This document shows, one piece after another, positions 19,126-27,910 of a stretch of DNA of 64,000 nucleotides (positions are counted from its first letter, which is position 1; every line of letters starts with the position of its first letter). Position numbers and translations under genes: made by a program. Where the stretch lies: positions 1 to 64,000 of the forward strand of contig NZ_FZQA01000006.1 of assembly GCF_900199215.1 (NCBI RefSeq). The letters are read 5' to 3'. Source of the DNA: Amphiplicatus metriothermophilus. GTDB taxonomy: Bacteria; Pseudomonadota; Alphaproteobacteria; Caulobacterales; Parvularculaceae. The notes under the pieces are model-generated. The model worked only from the letters and a program-made list of their open reading frames with translations, searched no databases and was not told the origin of the DNA.

Positions 19126-20004
19126 TCAGCGCCGCCCCGCCGGCGCCATGCCGAAGCGCTTCGCGATCATCGCGTCGACCATGCGCCTGGGCAGAAGCCG
19201 CGGCAGGGTCCACAGCATGAACCTGTTCTTGAGGATCGCATAGCGCGTCTTCGGCCGCTTCGCCGTCAGCGCGCGCAGGACCAGCCGGCCGACCGCTTCC
19301 GGCTCGAGGCCGTCGTCGCCGACCTCTTTCATGAGCGCAGCCATGCGTTTGAGATAGGGCCAGTACGCCGTATGCTGATATTTACGGTAGTCGTCGAGCT
19401 TCGGCTTCTCCCAGATCGGCGTCCTGACTGCGCCGGGTCCGATGATGACGACGTCGATCCCGTGCAGCGGCAGAATCTCGCGCCGCAGGGTCTCTGACAT
19501 GGCTTCCAGCGCGTGCTTGGAGATCGAATAGGGCCCGTTGAGCGGCATGGCGTTCTTTCCGGCTACGGAGCTCATATTGACGATCCGTCCGGGCGGGCCC
19601 TGAAAGCGCCGGTCCGCGCCGAGCATCGGCAGGAAAGCCTGCGTGACGCGCAGCGCGCCGTAAAGATTGACGTCGAGCTGGCGGTGAAGATCCTCCATGG
19701 GCAGATGGGCGAGGGGGCCGCCCACCGCGATTCCGGCGTTGTTGACGAGGCCTTTGAGCGCGCGTCCGCCGAGCGCGCCGCTCACGGTGTCGGCCGCGCG
19801 CGCGATCGCCGGCGCGTCGGTCACGTCGAAAATGAGCGGCGTCAGGCGCGGGCCCAGCGCGTCGCGCAGCGCCGCGCCGTCGGCCTCTTTGCGCACGCCG
19901 GCGAAGACCCGCCAGCCGGCGTCGGTCAGCGTCGCCGCGATCGCCCGCCCGATGCCGCTTGAGGCGCCCGTCACGACGGCCGCCGGCGCGTCCTGTCCGC
20001 TCAT
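19126..20004 (-). CDS. Short-chain dehydrogenase/reductase
   Basis: A 292-residue classical SDR. The cofactor site VVTGASSGIGRAIA, the structural NNAG, and the catalytic Ser-Tyr-Lys set (MSSVAGK, then GPYSISKHALEAM) are all present. A C-terminal hydrophobic/basic tail (FMLWTLPRLLPRRM) may contact membrane, as in retinol/steroid-type SDRs. The start at 20004 overlaps the GFA stop by 4 nt (ATGA), which rules out the longer frame. The substrate is not readable from sequence. Confidence 0.9.
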   Translation of the reverse strand: MSGQDAPAAVVTGASSGIGRAIAATLTDAGWRVFAGVRKEADGAALRDALGPRLTPLIFDVTDAPAIARAADTVSGALGGRALKGLVNNAGIAVGGPLAHLPMEDLHRQLDVNLYGALRVTQAFLPMLGADRRFQGPPGRIVNMSSVAGKNAMPLNGPYSISKHALEAMSETLRREILPLHGIDVVIIGPGAVRTPIWEKPKLDDYRKYQHTAYWPYLKRMAALMKEVGDDGLEPEAVGRLVLRALTAKRPKTRYAILKNRFMLWTLPRLLPRRMVDAMIAKRFGMAPAGRR

Positions 20005-20384
20005 GACCGGCCTCCGATCAGGGGCGCCCAGGAAAGCCGCTCCTCGGCGAAGACCTCGCCGGTCGGAACGTAACGGGACGGATCGTCGAAGCAGCCGATC
20101 AACAGATGCGTCTCGCCGGCCCATTTATATCCCTGATAGGACAGCGGCGTTCCGCATGCGGCGCAAAAGCCGCGAAAGACGCCGGGCGAGCTTTCGCGGC
20201 GCTTGCGTTCCGCGCCGGTCCACGTCACCTGCCGGTCGCGAAAGCCGACGAAGGTGGAAAAGGCCGCGCCCGTCGCGCGCCGGCAGTCGGCGCAATGGCA
20301 GTTGCCGACGAATTTCGGCGCGCCGCGCCCTTCGAACCGGGTCGCGCCGCAGGCGCACCCGCCGGTATGGATCGTTTCGCTCAT
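20001..20384 (-). CDS. GFA family (CENP-V/GFA) zinc protein
   Basis: A 127-residue protein of the glutathione-dependent formaldehyde-activating (GFA/CENP-V) fold. The zinc ligands are visible as CACGATRF, NCHCADCRRATG and FCAACGTPL. AAGGAG precedes the start at 20384. The family name comes from Gfa, once proposed to speed glutathione-formaldehyde adduct formation; most members have no proven activity. It overlaps both the rlmB-like gene upstream and the SDR gene downstream by 4 nt. The frmA/fghA formaldehyde genes lie 13 kb away, so a link is only speculative. Confidence 0.88.
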   Translation of the reverse strand: MSETIHTGGCACGATRFEGRGAPKFVGNCHCADCRRATGAAFSTFVGFRDRQVTWTGAERKRRESSPGVFRGFCAACGTPLSYQGYKWAGETHLLIGCFDDPSRYVPTGEVFAEERLSWAPLIGGRS

Positions 20385-21169
20385 GCCGTGCTCCTTCGCC
20401 GGGTCAGTTCGTACAGACATACGGCCGCCGCGACCGAAACGTTCAGGCTTTCCGCCGCCGGCGCGATGGGAATGCGATAGAGCCGGTCGCAGGTCTCCGC
20501 CACGAGCCGGCGCAGGCCCGCGCCCTCCGCGCCGAGGACGAGCGCAGCCGGCGCGTCCGCCGGGATCGCCGCGACAGGCGTCTCGGCCTCGCCCGCAAGG
20601 CCCGCGCAGTGATAGCCGCGCTCCTTCAGCGCTTCGAGCGCGCGGGCGATGTTGACGGCGCGCACGCAGGGGACGCGCTCGAGCGCGCCGGCCGCGGCCT
20701 TGGCGAGCGCGCCGGCGAGCGGCGGCGTGCGCCGGTCCTGCACCACGATCGCCGCCGCGCCGAAGGCGGCGGCCGAGCGGAAGATCGCGCCGATATTCTG
20801 CGGGTCGGCGATCTGGTCGAGCACGACGACCGGCCGGCCGTCGGCGGGATCGCAGACCTCCTTGAGGCGCGCGCGGGGAAGGTCCTCGACCTCGAGGGCG
20901 ATGCCCTGATGCACGGCGCCTTCGGGCAACAGCCGGTCGATGTCGTCGGGGCGCGCCTCGCGCAGGGCCGCGAGGCGCGCCGCCGGCAGGGCGCGCCCGG
21001 CGAGCCAGTCCGCCGCGTTCTTGGTCGCCCAGAGCGCGCGGATCTTGCGCGCCGGATTGGCGAGGGCGGCCGCCGCCGCGTGTCGGCCGTAGATGAAAAG
21101 GCGGGGCGGGCCCGCCGCCTCGCGCGGCGGTCTGCGGCCGGGCGGACGGTTTTTGGTCTGGCTTTTCAT
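20381..21169 (-). CDS. rlmB: TrmH/SpoU-family RNA methyltransferase (RlmB-like)
   Basis: A 262-residue SpoU-class 2'-O-ribose methyltransferase. The three knotted-fold motifs are DQIADPQNIGAIFRSAAAFG, LVLGAEGAGLRRL and IPIAPAAESLNVSVAAAVCL. An N-terminal substrate-binding domain starts RLFIYGRHAAAAAL after a basic, Pro-rich leader. E. coli RlmB modifies G2251 of 23S rRNA; this is the best match by layout, though TrmH family members are easily confused. It is the first gene of a leftward operon with GFA, SDR and HAD. Confidence 0.88.
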   Translation of the reverse strand: MKSQTKNRPPGRRPPREAAGPPRLFIYGRHAAAAALANPARKIRALWATKNAADWLAGRALPAARLAALREARPDDIDRLLPEGAVHQGIALEVEDLPRARLKEVCDPADGRPVVVLDQIADPQNIGAIFRSAAAFGAAAIVVQDRRTPPLAGALAKAAAGALERVPCVRAVNIARALEALKERGYHCAGLAGEAETPVAAIPADAPAALVLGAEGAGLRRLVAETCDRLYRIPIAPAAESLNVSVAAAVCLYELTRRRSTA

Positions 21170-21417
21170 CGCATGCTGTTCCGGCGGGCTTCGCGTCTGC
21201 CTAGATCAGGATCGCGCCGGAGGAAACGGTCTTGAGCGCGCGGTTGCGGCCGGCGCGCGGGCGGGGGCGCGTCGAAAGTCCGCGCCTGGCGCGACCGCGC
21301 CGCGGTTGCGAAGCGCGCGCGCGTCGACTATAGAGCCGGCTCTCCCCGGCGGACGGGGCGCCGCAGCGCTGCGGCCCGGCCCGCCTCTCGCCGAGCGGCG
21401 CGCCCGCCCGGCCCCGT

Positions 21418-21503
21418 GGAGGGGTGGGAGAGTGGTTAAATCCACCAGACTGTAAATCTGGCGCCGTATGGCTACGCTGGTTCGAATCCAGCCCCCTCCA
21501 CCA
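21418..21503 (+). tRNA. tRNA-Tyr (GTA)
   Basis: An 86-nt class II tRNA with encoded CCA. The acceptor GGAGGGG/CCCCTCC is fully paired, there is a long variable arm, the T-loop is GTTCGAATC and the anticodon loop CTGTAAA reads GTA. Confidence 0.96.
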
Positions 21504-21505
21504 TT

Positions 21506-21528
21506 ACGTCATTGTTTGACGTCTTTTT
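21506..21528 (+). terminator. Rho-independent terminator after tRNA-Tyr
   Basis: Stem ACGTCA/TGACGT (21506-21511 with 21517-21522), loop TTGTT and CTTTTT tail, starting 3 nt after the tRNA CCA end. Confidence 0.8.
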
Positions 21529-21777
21529 GTGGCGGCCGGCGAGTCGGATTCAGACTGCGTCATCGGCGCGCGAATGCTCAGTACAAAGATAAATAGATTT
21601 CGGGCGGTTTTTCGCACCTGAATTGGGCAAATTAGTCTCTTGGACTTTCCGGCCAAGAATTGCCGCGACATTTCCGAGCTTTACGAGGCCCCATGCATCG
21701 CAGGGTCGAATCCGCCGCGGACCACCAGCCATTCCCTGTTCTTTCGACGGCCAACCGACGGGCGCGCGGGGGCGCGG
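21529..21777. other. Low-GC orphan block between tRNA-Tyr and the recombinase relic
   Basis: Base composition drops clearly (for example AGTACAAAGATAAATAGATT near 21581-21600), unlike the rest of the window. A 60-codon leftward frame (21550-21732, containing NVAAILGRKVQETNLPNSG) has no match I recognise. A tRNA-3'-like string GGGTCGAATCC...ACCACCA lies at about 21702-21726 but has no paired 5' half. It is probably leftover mobile-element DNA. Confidence 0.4.
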
Positions 21778-21939
21778 TCAGGGTTGGGGAAAGCCGAGCA
21801 GCCGGCGCTGCGCCGCCCAGCGGACGGGCAGGCGTCGCGCCGGCGCGGCGCCGTCGAGCAGGGCCGCGACGATATCCAGGGCGAGAAAAGCCAGGCGCAG
21901 TTGCCGGCTGACCTCGCCGGGGTCGGACTGTGAGAAACA
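21778..21939 (-). pseudogene. Relic C-terminus of a large serine recombinase
   Basis: About 53 codons whose product (VSRQLRLAFLALDIVAALLD, then WAAQRRLLGF) matches the extreme C-terminus typical of phage-like large serine recombinases ('RLLRLAFLAPDIVEAIL-DG...LPLDWAEQRRLLGF', from memory). Nothing of the catalytic resolvase domain remains: the next upstream sequence is tRNA-Leu, 7 bp away. It is therefore a remnant of an element once inserted beside tRNA-Leu, with a rearranged 5' part. Confidence 0.7.
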
Positions 21940-21945
21940 GTCGCC

Positions 21946-22030
21946 TGGTGCCCAGGAGAGGACTCGAACCTCCACGCCTTGCGGCACAGGTACCTGAAAC
22001 CTGCGCGTCTACCAATTCCGCCACCTGGGC
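21946..22030 (-). tRNA. tRNA-Leu (CAG)
   Basis: An 85-nt class II tRNA with encoded CCA. The acceptor GCCCAGG/CCTGGGC pairs fully, the T-loop is GTTCGAGTC, and the anticodon stem CAGGT/ACCTG with loop TTCAGGT reads CAG. It is convergent with tRNA-Tyr; the recombinase relic abuts its 3' end. Confidence 0.95.
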
Positions 22031-22310
22031 AGGAGCGAGGGGCTCCCATAGGCGAGCCGCGCGCCGCTTGTCAATTGGAGCGCCGGGCCGACGCGGACGC
22101 GGCGTCCTTCGGCTTGGGCGCGGCCTTCATCGGCGTGGACGCGGCGGCGTCTGGCGGCCGGCCGTTTCGCCCGCCGCCTACCGGAGGGGCCGGTTCCGCC
22201 AGGAGCCCTCGCGCGGCGATCGGCGCGTTGAGGCGGCGGGAAAATTCGGCTAGGGCCTTCGCGGCGCGCGCCGGGTCCGCCGGCGCGTCTCATCAGCGGA
22301 GAGAACGGGC

Positions 22311-23291
22311 ATGGCTGGCGGACTCGCGGTCGTCTTCGGCGGATCGGGCTTCATCGGGCGCAATGTCGTGCGCGAGCTCGCCAGACGCGGATGGCGCATT
22401 CGCGTCGCCGTGCGCCGGCCGCATCTGGCCCATTTCCTCCGGCCGATGGGCCATGTGGGCCAGATCCAGCTTTTCCAGGCGAACGTCCGCCACCGCCCGT
22501 CGGTCGCCCGCGCGCTCGACGGCGCCGACGCGGTCGTAAATCTGACCGGCGTGCTCGCGCAGCAGGGCCGCCAGACTTTCCACGCCGTTCATGCGGCCGG
22601 CGCCGGCGCGATCGCCGCGCTCGCCGCCGAGGCGGGCGTGAAGGCCTTCGTCCATGTCTCGGCCATCGGGGCGGACGAGAACAGCGAGAGCCTTTATGCG
22701 CGCTCGAAGGCGGCCGGGGAGAAGGCCGTGCGCGCGGCCATGCCGTCGGCGACGATCCTGCGCCCCTCCATCGTGTTCGGGCCGGAGGACGCGTTCTTCA
22801 ACCGCTTCGCGGCGATGGCGACGACGACGCCCTTCACGCCGCTGCCGCTCATCGGCGGGGGCAAGACGCGCTTCCAGCCGGTCTATGTGGACGACGTCGC
22901 GGACGCGGCCTGCGAAGCGCTCGCCCGGCCGGAGGCGGCAGAGCGGACCTATGAGCTCGGCGGCCCGCGAATCTACACCTTCCGTGAGCTGATGGAGCTG
23001 TTGCTCGAGGAGATCGGCCGCAAGCGCCTGCTCCTTCCGGTTCCCTTCGCGCTCGCCCCGCTCGTCGGTCTCGCCGGCGAGGCGATGGGCCTTCTTCCCT
23101 TCGTTGAAGCCCCGATCACGCGCGATCAGATAAAGCTGCTGAAGAAAGACAACGTGGTCGGCGCCAGCGGCGAGGAAGGCGTCGGCGTCATTCAGGATCT
23201 TGGAATCCGCCCCGACACGGTTGAGGCGATCCTGCCGACCTATATGGTCCGCTTCCGCAAATACGGCCAGTTCGCCGAGCGCCTGGCGTGA
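22311..23291 (+). CDS. Complex I NDUFA9-like NAD(P)-binding protein
   Basis: A 326-residue atypical SDR. The Rossmann start VVFGGSGFIGRNVVREL, ILRPSIVFGPEDAFFNRFA and FQPVYVDDVADA match the NDUFA9-like group that is an accessory subunit of respiratory complex I in mitochondria and alphaproteobacteria. No nuo genes are present in the window, so the assignment rests on family resemblance. The start at 22311 follows GGAG about 11 bases upstream (CGGAGAGAACGGGC). It is convergent with galE, with 4 nt between the stops. Confidence 0.85.
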   Translation: MAGGLAVVFGGSGFIGRNVVRELARRGWRIRVAVRRPHLAHFLRPMGHVGQIQLFQANVRHRPSVARALDGADAVVNLTGVLAQQGRQTFHAVHAAGAGAIAALAAEAGVKAFVHVSAIGADENSESLYARSKAAGEKAVRAAMPSATILRPSIVFGPEDAFFNRFAAMATTTPFTPLPLIGGGKTRFQPVYVDDVADAACEALARPEAAERTYELGGPRIYTFRELMELLLEEIGRKRLLLPVPFALAPLVGLAGEAMGLLPFVEAPITRDQIKLLKKDNVVGASGEEGVGVIQDLGIRPDTVEAILPTYMVRFRKYGQFAERLA

Positions 23292-23295
23292 GGCT

Positions 23296-24330
23296 TCAGC
23301 GGCGGTAGCCGTCCGGATTGTCCCGTTGCCAGCGCCAGTGATCGGCGCACATGTCGGCGAGGGTCTTCTGCGCCTTCCAGCCGAACAGGCGCGCCGCCCG
23401 CGACGGGTCGGCGTAGATCTCCGCCACGTCGCCGGGCCGGCGCGGCGCGAATTCGTAAGGAATGTCGCGGCCCGACGCGCGGGCGAACGCCTCCACCGCT
23501 TCGAGCACGGAATAACCGACGCCCGTTCCGAGATTGACGTCGATCGCGCCCGCGTCCTCATGGCCGGCGAGATAGTCGAGCGCGGCGAGGTGGCCGCGGG
23601 CGAGATCGCAGACATGGATGTAGTCGCGCACGCCCGTGCCGTCGCGCGTCGGATAATCCTTGCCGAAGATGCGCAGCTTCTCGCGTCGGCCGACCGCCGT
23701 CTGCGCGATGAAGGGGAAGAGATTGTTGGGAACGCCCTCGGGGTCCTCGCCGATGCGCCCCGAGGGATGCGCGCCGACGGGATTGAAATAACGCAGATTG
23801 CACGCGCGCCAGCGCGGATCGGCGCGGGCGAGGTCTTTCAGGATCTCCTCGATGAAGAGCTTGGTGCGGCCGTAAGGATTGGCCGGCGCGGTCGCCGCGT
23901 CCTCGCGCACCGGGTTCGGATTGGCCTCGCCATAGACCGTGGCGGAGGAGGAAAAGACGATTCGCCGCGCGCCGGCCGCGTCGAGCGCGCGGACAAGCGC
24001 GAGCGCCGCGTTGATGTTGACCCGGTAATAGCGTTCGGGCTCGGCGACCGACTCGCCCACCGCCTTGAGGCCCGCAAGATGCACCGCGCCGTCCGGGCGG
24101 AATGCGGCGACCGCGGCGTTGATTTTCTCCGCCTGCGCAGCGTCTGCGAGATCGGCTTCGAGCAGCGCGATTTTCCGGCCGGCGATTTCTTCTACGCGCG
24201 CGAGCGCTTCGGGGCTCGAATTGGAGAAGTCGTCGACGACGAGAACCTCCTTGCCGACGGCGAGCAGCTCGACGCAGACATGGCTGCCGATATAGCCGGC
24301 GCCGCCGGCGACGACGATGCGATCCGTCAT
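23296..24330 (-). CDS. galE: UDP-glucose 4-epimerase
   Basis: A 344-residue extended SDR, normal length. It has the NAD site VVAGGAGYIGSH, VHLAGLKAVGESV, the catalytic SSSATVYG and YGRTK, NLRYFNPVGAHPSG and VRDYIHVCDLA, all GalE hallmarks. It interconverts UDP-glucose and UDP-galactose (and perhaps the GlcNAc forms) for envelope polysaccharide. The start at 24330 is 14 nt after the glmS stop with AGGAG upstream, so it is co-transcribed with glmS, tying it to amino-sugar precursor supply. Confidence 0.94.
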   Translation of the reverse strand: MTDRIVVAGGAGYIGSHVCVELLAVGKEVLVVDDFSNSSPEALARVEEIAGRKIALLEADLADAAQAEKINAAVAAFRPDGAVHLAGLKAVGESVAEPERYYRVNINAALALVRALDAAGARRIVFSSSATVYGEANPNPVREDAATAPANPYGRTKLFIEEILKDLARADPRWRACNLRYFNPVGAHPSGRIGEDPEGVPNNLFPFIAQTAVGRREKLRIFGKDYPTRDGTGVRDYIHVCDLARGHLAALDYLAGHEDAGAIDVNLGTGVGYSVLEAVEAFARASGRDIPYEFAPRRPGDVAEIYADPSRAARLFGWKAQKTLADMCADHWRWQRDNPDGYRR

Positions 24331-24344
24331 CGGACGAAAGGCTC

Positions 24345-26171
24345 CTATTCCACGGTCACCGATTTGGCGAGGTTGCGGGGCTGGTCGACGTCCGTTCCCT
24401 TCGCCGTCGCGGTGTAATAGGCGAGAAGCTGGATCGGCGCGGCGTAGACCACGGGCGCGAGCAGGGGATGGACCGTCGGCGTCTCGATGGCGCGCCACAA
24501 CCCGTCGCCGGCTTCGGCGATCCCCTCCCGGTCGGAAATGAGCAGCGCCTTGCCGCCGCGCGCCATCACCTCGTGCATGTTGGAGATGGTCTTTTCGTAA
24601 AGCGCGTCGCGCGGCGCGACGACGATCACCGGCACGTCTTTGTCGATGAGCGCGATGGGGCCGTGCTTGAGCTCGCCGGCGGCGTAGCCTTCGGCATGAA
24701 TGTAGGAGATTTCCTTGAGCTTCAGCGCGCCTTCGAGGGCGAGCGGGAAGTTCACCCCGCGCCCGACATAGAGCACGTCGCGCGCCTCGGCGATCTCGCG
24801 CGCGATCGCCTCGATTTCCCCGGCCCCGGCGAGCGCTTCGGCGACGAGCCGCGGCGTCTCAAGGAGGGCGCGCACGAGCGCGCGCTCGGCCTCGGCGTCG
24901 AGGCGTCCGCGCGCCCGGCCCGCCGCGACGGCGATGCAGGCGAGGGCGGCGAGCTGGCAGGTGAAGGCCTTGGTGGAGGCGACGCCGATCTCCGGGCCCG
25001 CGGCCATCGGGAAGATGACGTCGGCCTCGCGCGCGATGCTCGACTCCGGCACGTTGACGACGGCGGCGATCTTCTGCCCTCTGGCGCGCGCCTCGCGCAG
25101 GGCCGCGAGCGTGTCGGCGGTTTCGCCCGACTGCGAGACGAAGAGCGCGCCGCCGCCTTCCGTATACGGAACGTCGCGGTAGCGAAGCTCGGAGGCGATG
25201 TCGATCTCGACCGGCAGGCCCGCCCAGGTCTCGAACCAGTATTTGGAGATGAGGCCCGCGTAATAAGCCGTCCCGCAGGCGGAGACGGTCAGCCGGTCGA
25301 GCCGCGCGAAATCGAACGCGCCTTCCGGCAGGCGCATCGTCTCGCTGGCCGGATCGAGATAGCGCGACAGGGTGTGCGCGATGACCTCCGGCTGTTCGTG
25401 GATCTCCTTGGCCATGAAATGGCGATGCCCGTCCTTGTCGACGAGCGCGTCGGCGGCGGACGAGATCGTCTCCTTGCGGACGACCGGGGCGCCGGCCGCG
25501 TCATAGACCTGAAAGCCGGCGCGCGTGGCGACCACCCAGTCGCCTTCGTCGAGATAGGTCACCCGGTTGGAGAAGGGCGCGAGCGCGTAGGCGTCCGAGC
25601 CGATAAAGATCTCCCCGTGGCCGCGCCCCACGGCGAGCGGGCTGCCGCGGCGCGCGCCGATCATCAGATCGTCCTCGCCGGCGAAGATCGCCACGAAGGC
25701 GAAGGCGCCCTTCAGGCGCGAGATCGCCTTGTGGAAGGCCTGGGCGGGGCTCAGATTCTCCGTCTCGAGATAATGGGTGATGAGCTGCGGGCAGACCTCG
25801 GCGTCGGTCTCCGATTCGAAGCGGCGGCCTTTCTCCTGCAGCTCCCGGCGCAGCACGGCGAAATTCTCGATGATGCCGTTATGGACGACCGACACGCGCT
25901 CGGTGGCGTGGGGATGGGCGTTCGTCTCGGTCGGCGCGCCGTGGGTCGCCCAGCGGGTGTGGCCGATGCCGGCCGCGCCGGGCAGGGGCCGCTCGGCCAG
26001 GACCGCTTCGAGATTGGCGAGCTTGCCGGAGGCGCGACGCCGGTCGAGACGTCCTTGATGAACGGCGGCCACGCCCGCGGAGTCGTAGCCGCGATATTCG
26101 AGCCTTTTGAGGCCTTCGACGATCGCGGGCGCGACGTCCGTCCTGCCGAGTATGCCGATGATGCCGCACAT
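24345..26171 (-). CDS. glmS: Glutamine--fructose-6-phosphate aminotransferase (isomerizing)
   Basis: A 608-residue enzyme, normal length. The class II glutaminase domain starts at the catalytic Cys2 (MCGIIGILG) and shows GHTRWATHG and NGIIENF. Two SIS isomerase domains follow (SACGTAYYAGL, FVSQSGETADT, EISYIHAEGYAAGELKHGP), and it ends with AKSVTVE. It makes glucosamine-6-phosphate, the entry to peptidoglycan and LPS amino sugars. AAGGAG precedes the start. It is upstream of and probably co-transcribed with galE. No glmS ribozyme is expected or seen. Confidence 0.97.
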   Translation of the reverse strand: MCGIIGILGRTDVAPAIVEGLKRLEYRGYDSAGVAAVHQGRLDRRRASGKLANLEAVLAERPLPGAAGIGHTRWATHGAPTETNAHPHATERVSVVHNGIIENFAVLRRELQEKGRRFESETDAEVCPQLITHYLETENLSPAQAFHKAISRLKGAFAFVAIFAGEDDLMIGARRGSPLAVGRGHGEIFIGSDAYALAPFSNRVTYLDEGDWVVATRAGFQVYDAAGAPVVRKETISSAADALVDKDGHRHFMAKEIHEQPEVIAHTLSRYLDPASETMRLPEGAFDFARLDRLTVSACGTAYYAGLISKYWFETWAGLPVEIDIASELRYRDVPYTEGGGALFVSQSGETADTLAALREARARGQKIAAVVNVPESSIAREADVIFPMAAGPEIGVASTKAFTCQLAALACIAVAAGRARGRLDAEAERALVRALLETPRLVAEALAGAGEIEAIAREIAEARDVLYVGRGVNFPLALEGALKLKEISYIHAEGYAAGELKHGPIALIDKDVPVIVVAPRDALYEKTISNMHEVMARGGKALLISDREGIAEAGDGLWRAIETPTVHPLLAPVVYAAPIQLLAYYTATAKGTDVDQPRNLAKSVTVE

Positions 26172-26290
26172 GCGTTCGGGCTCTCCTTCAGGCGCGAGGC
26201 CGTCCTTCTAACAGGAACGGCCCGGCGGCGGAAACAGCCCTATGGGTGAAGCAAGATTTCGGCCGGAAAAAGCCGGTTTCCGCGCCTTCG

Positions 26291-27910
26291 TCAGGCGTCG
26301 GCGCGGATGAGGTCGGCGCCCTTCTCGCCGATCATGATGGTCGGCGCGTTGGTGTTGCCGCCGATCAGCGTCGGCATGACCGAGGCGTCGACCACCCTTA
26401 ACCTTTCCACGCCGCGAACCCGCAGGGCCGGATCGAGCGGGGCGCGCTCGTCCGAACCCATCCGGCAGGTCCCGACGGGATGGTAAATCGTATCGGCCCT
26501 GGCCCGGATGTCGGCGATCAGCGCCGCGTCGTCGGCGTTCCGGTCGAGATAGAGCTGCGCGCCGTCGATCGCTGCGAAGGCGGGCGCGTCGAAGAGACGG
26601 TGGACGATGCGCGCGCCTTTCGCGAGGCGGCGCAGGTCGTCCTCGTCGCCCAGGAAGTTCGGGTCGATCGCGGGCGGCGCCGTCGGGTCGGGGCTCGCCA
26701 GCGAGACCGTCCCGCGGCTTTTCGGGCGCAGCACGCACACATGGCACGAATATCCCGCGCCGAGATGCTTCTTGCGGCCGTGATCGTCGACGAGGGCCGG
26801 CAGGAAGTGGAGCTGGATGTCGGGCTCGTCGAGCGACGGGTCGGTTTTGAGAAAGCCGCCGGCCTCGGCGAGGTTCGACGTCAGCAGACCCTCGCCGCGC
26901 TTTTTGAAGGCGATCAGCGCCGGAACGAAGCGCAGCGCCATCGAAAGATTGAGCCCGACCGTATGCGGCGTCTTCGCCTTGCGCAGGACCGTGTAGTCGA
27001 GATGATCCTGAAGATTGGCGCCGACTTCCGGCGAATCGGCGACGACCTCGATCCCGTGCGCGCGCAAATGCGCGCCCGGCCCCACGCCGGAGAGCATGAG
27101 AAGCTGCGGGGACTGAAACGCGCCGGCGGACAGAATCACCTCGCGCCGGGCCGTCACGGTCCGCGCCGCGCCGTTCGCGCGGAAGCGCACGCCCGTCGCC
27201 CGGCGGCCATCGAACAGCACGCGCTCGGCGTGGGCGTCCGATATCACCGTGAGATTCGGCCTTGAACGGGCCGGATGGAGATAGGCGACCGCGGCCGAAC
27301 AGCGCCGCCCGTTGCGCTGGGTCACCTGATAATAGCCCACGCCTTCCTGCTTCGGGCCGTTGAAGTCGTCGTTGAAGGGAAGCTGCAGCTCTGCCGCGGC
27401 CTGAAGGAAGGTCTCCGACAGCGGATTCTTATAACGCAGGTCCGAGACCGTCAGCGGCCCGCCCACGCCGTGCCATTCGTTCGCGCCGCGCTGCTGGTCC
27501 TCGGCCTTTTTGAAATAGGGAAGAACGTCCGCATACGACCATCCCGTCGCGCCGAGCTGCGCCCACCGGTCGTAGTCGCCGGGCGTTCCGCGGATATAGA
27601 TCATCGCGTTGATGGAGCTCGACCCGCCCAGCGTGCGTCCGCGCGGCTGGTGGCCGCAGCGCCCGTTGAGATGCTTCTGCGGCGTCGTGTCGAAACGCCA
27701 GTTGATGGGCGCGGTCTTGGGAAAGAAGATGAAGCCGAGCGGCGTATGAATGAGCGGGCTTTTATCCGGCGGGCCGGCTTCGAGAAGACAGACGCGCACG
27801 CCAGAATCCTCGGAAAGCCGGGCGGCGAGCACGCAGCCCGCCGAGCCCGCGCCGACGACGACGTAGTCGAACTCGCCGATCTGCGACCCGGCGCCGTTCG
27901 CGTTCTTCAT
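26291..27910 (-). CDS. GMC-family FAD-dependent alcohol/choline dehydrogenase
   Basis: A 539-residue glucose-methanol-choline oxidoreductase. The FAD site YVVVGAGSAGCVLAARLSED, GRTLGGSSSINAMIYIRG, GAFQSPQLLMLSGVG and the C-terminal HPVGTCRMG with its catalytic His are present, as is a second His/Asn site in GGNTNAPTIMIGEK. The closest family feel is AlkJ/choline dehydrogenase. Its ATG overlaps the last base of the aldehyde dehydrogenase stop (TGATG), so the two probably act in sequence: alcohol to aldehyde to acid. The alcohol is unknown. Confidence 0.92.
   Translation of the reverse strand: MKNANGAGSQIGEFDYVVVGAGSAGCVLAARLSEDSGVRVCLLEAGPPDKSPLIHTPLGFIFFPKTAPINWRFDTTPQKHLNGRCGHQPRGRTLGGSSSINAMIYIRGTPGDYDRWAQLGATGWSYADVLPYFKKAEDQQRGANEWHGVGGPLTVSDLRYKNPLSETFLQAAAELQLPFNDDFNGPKQEGVGYYQVTQRNGRRCSAAVAYLHPARSRPNLTVISDAHAERVLFDGRRATGVRFRANGAARTVTARREVILSAGAFQSPQLLMLSGVGPGAHLRAHGIEVVADSPEVGANLQDHLDYTVLRKAKTPHTVGLNLSMALRFVPALIAFKKRGEGLLTSNLAEAGGFLKTDPSLDEPDIQLHFLPALVDDHGRKKHLGAGYSCHVCVLRPKSRGTVSLASPDPTAPPAIDPNFLGDEDDLRRLAKGARIVHRLFDAPAFAAIDGAQLYLDRNADDAALIADIRARADTIYHPVGTCRMGSDERAPLDPALRVRGVERLRVVDASVMPTLIGGNTNAPTIMIGEKGADLIRADA

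Noticed and set aside
20001-20384. Formaldehyde-activating role for the GFA protein together with frmA/fghA
   Set aside because: The genes are 13 kb apart in different operons, and most GFA-fold proteins have no such proven activity.
21702-21726. A tRNA-like 3' end, or on the other strand a tmRNA-like start (GGATTCGACC...GCATG...CGTAAA)
   Set aside because: The T-stem pairs poorly, no acceptor 5' strand is present, and no AANDN-type tag frame follows. Kept only as an oddity of the orphan block.
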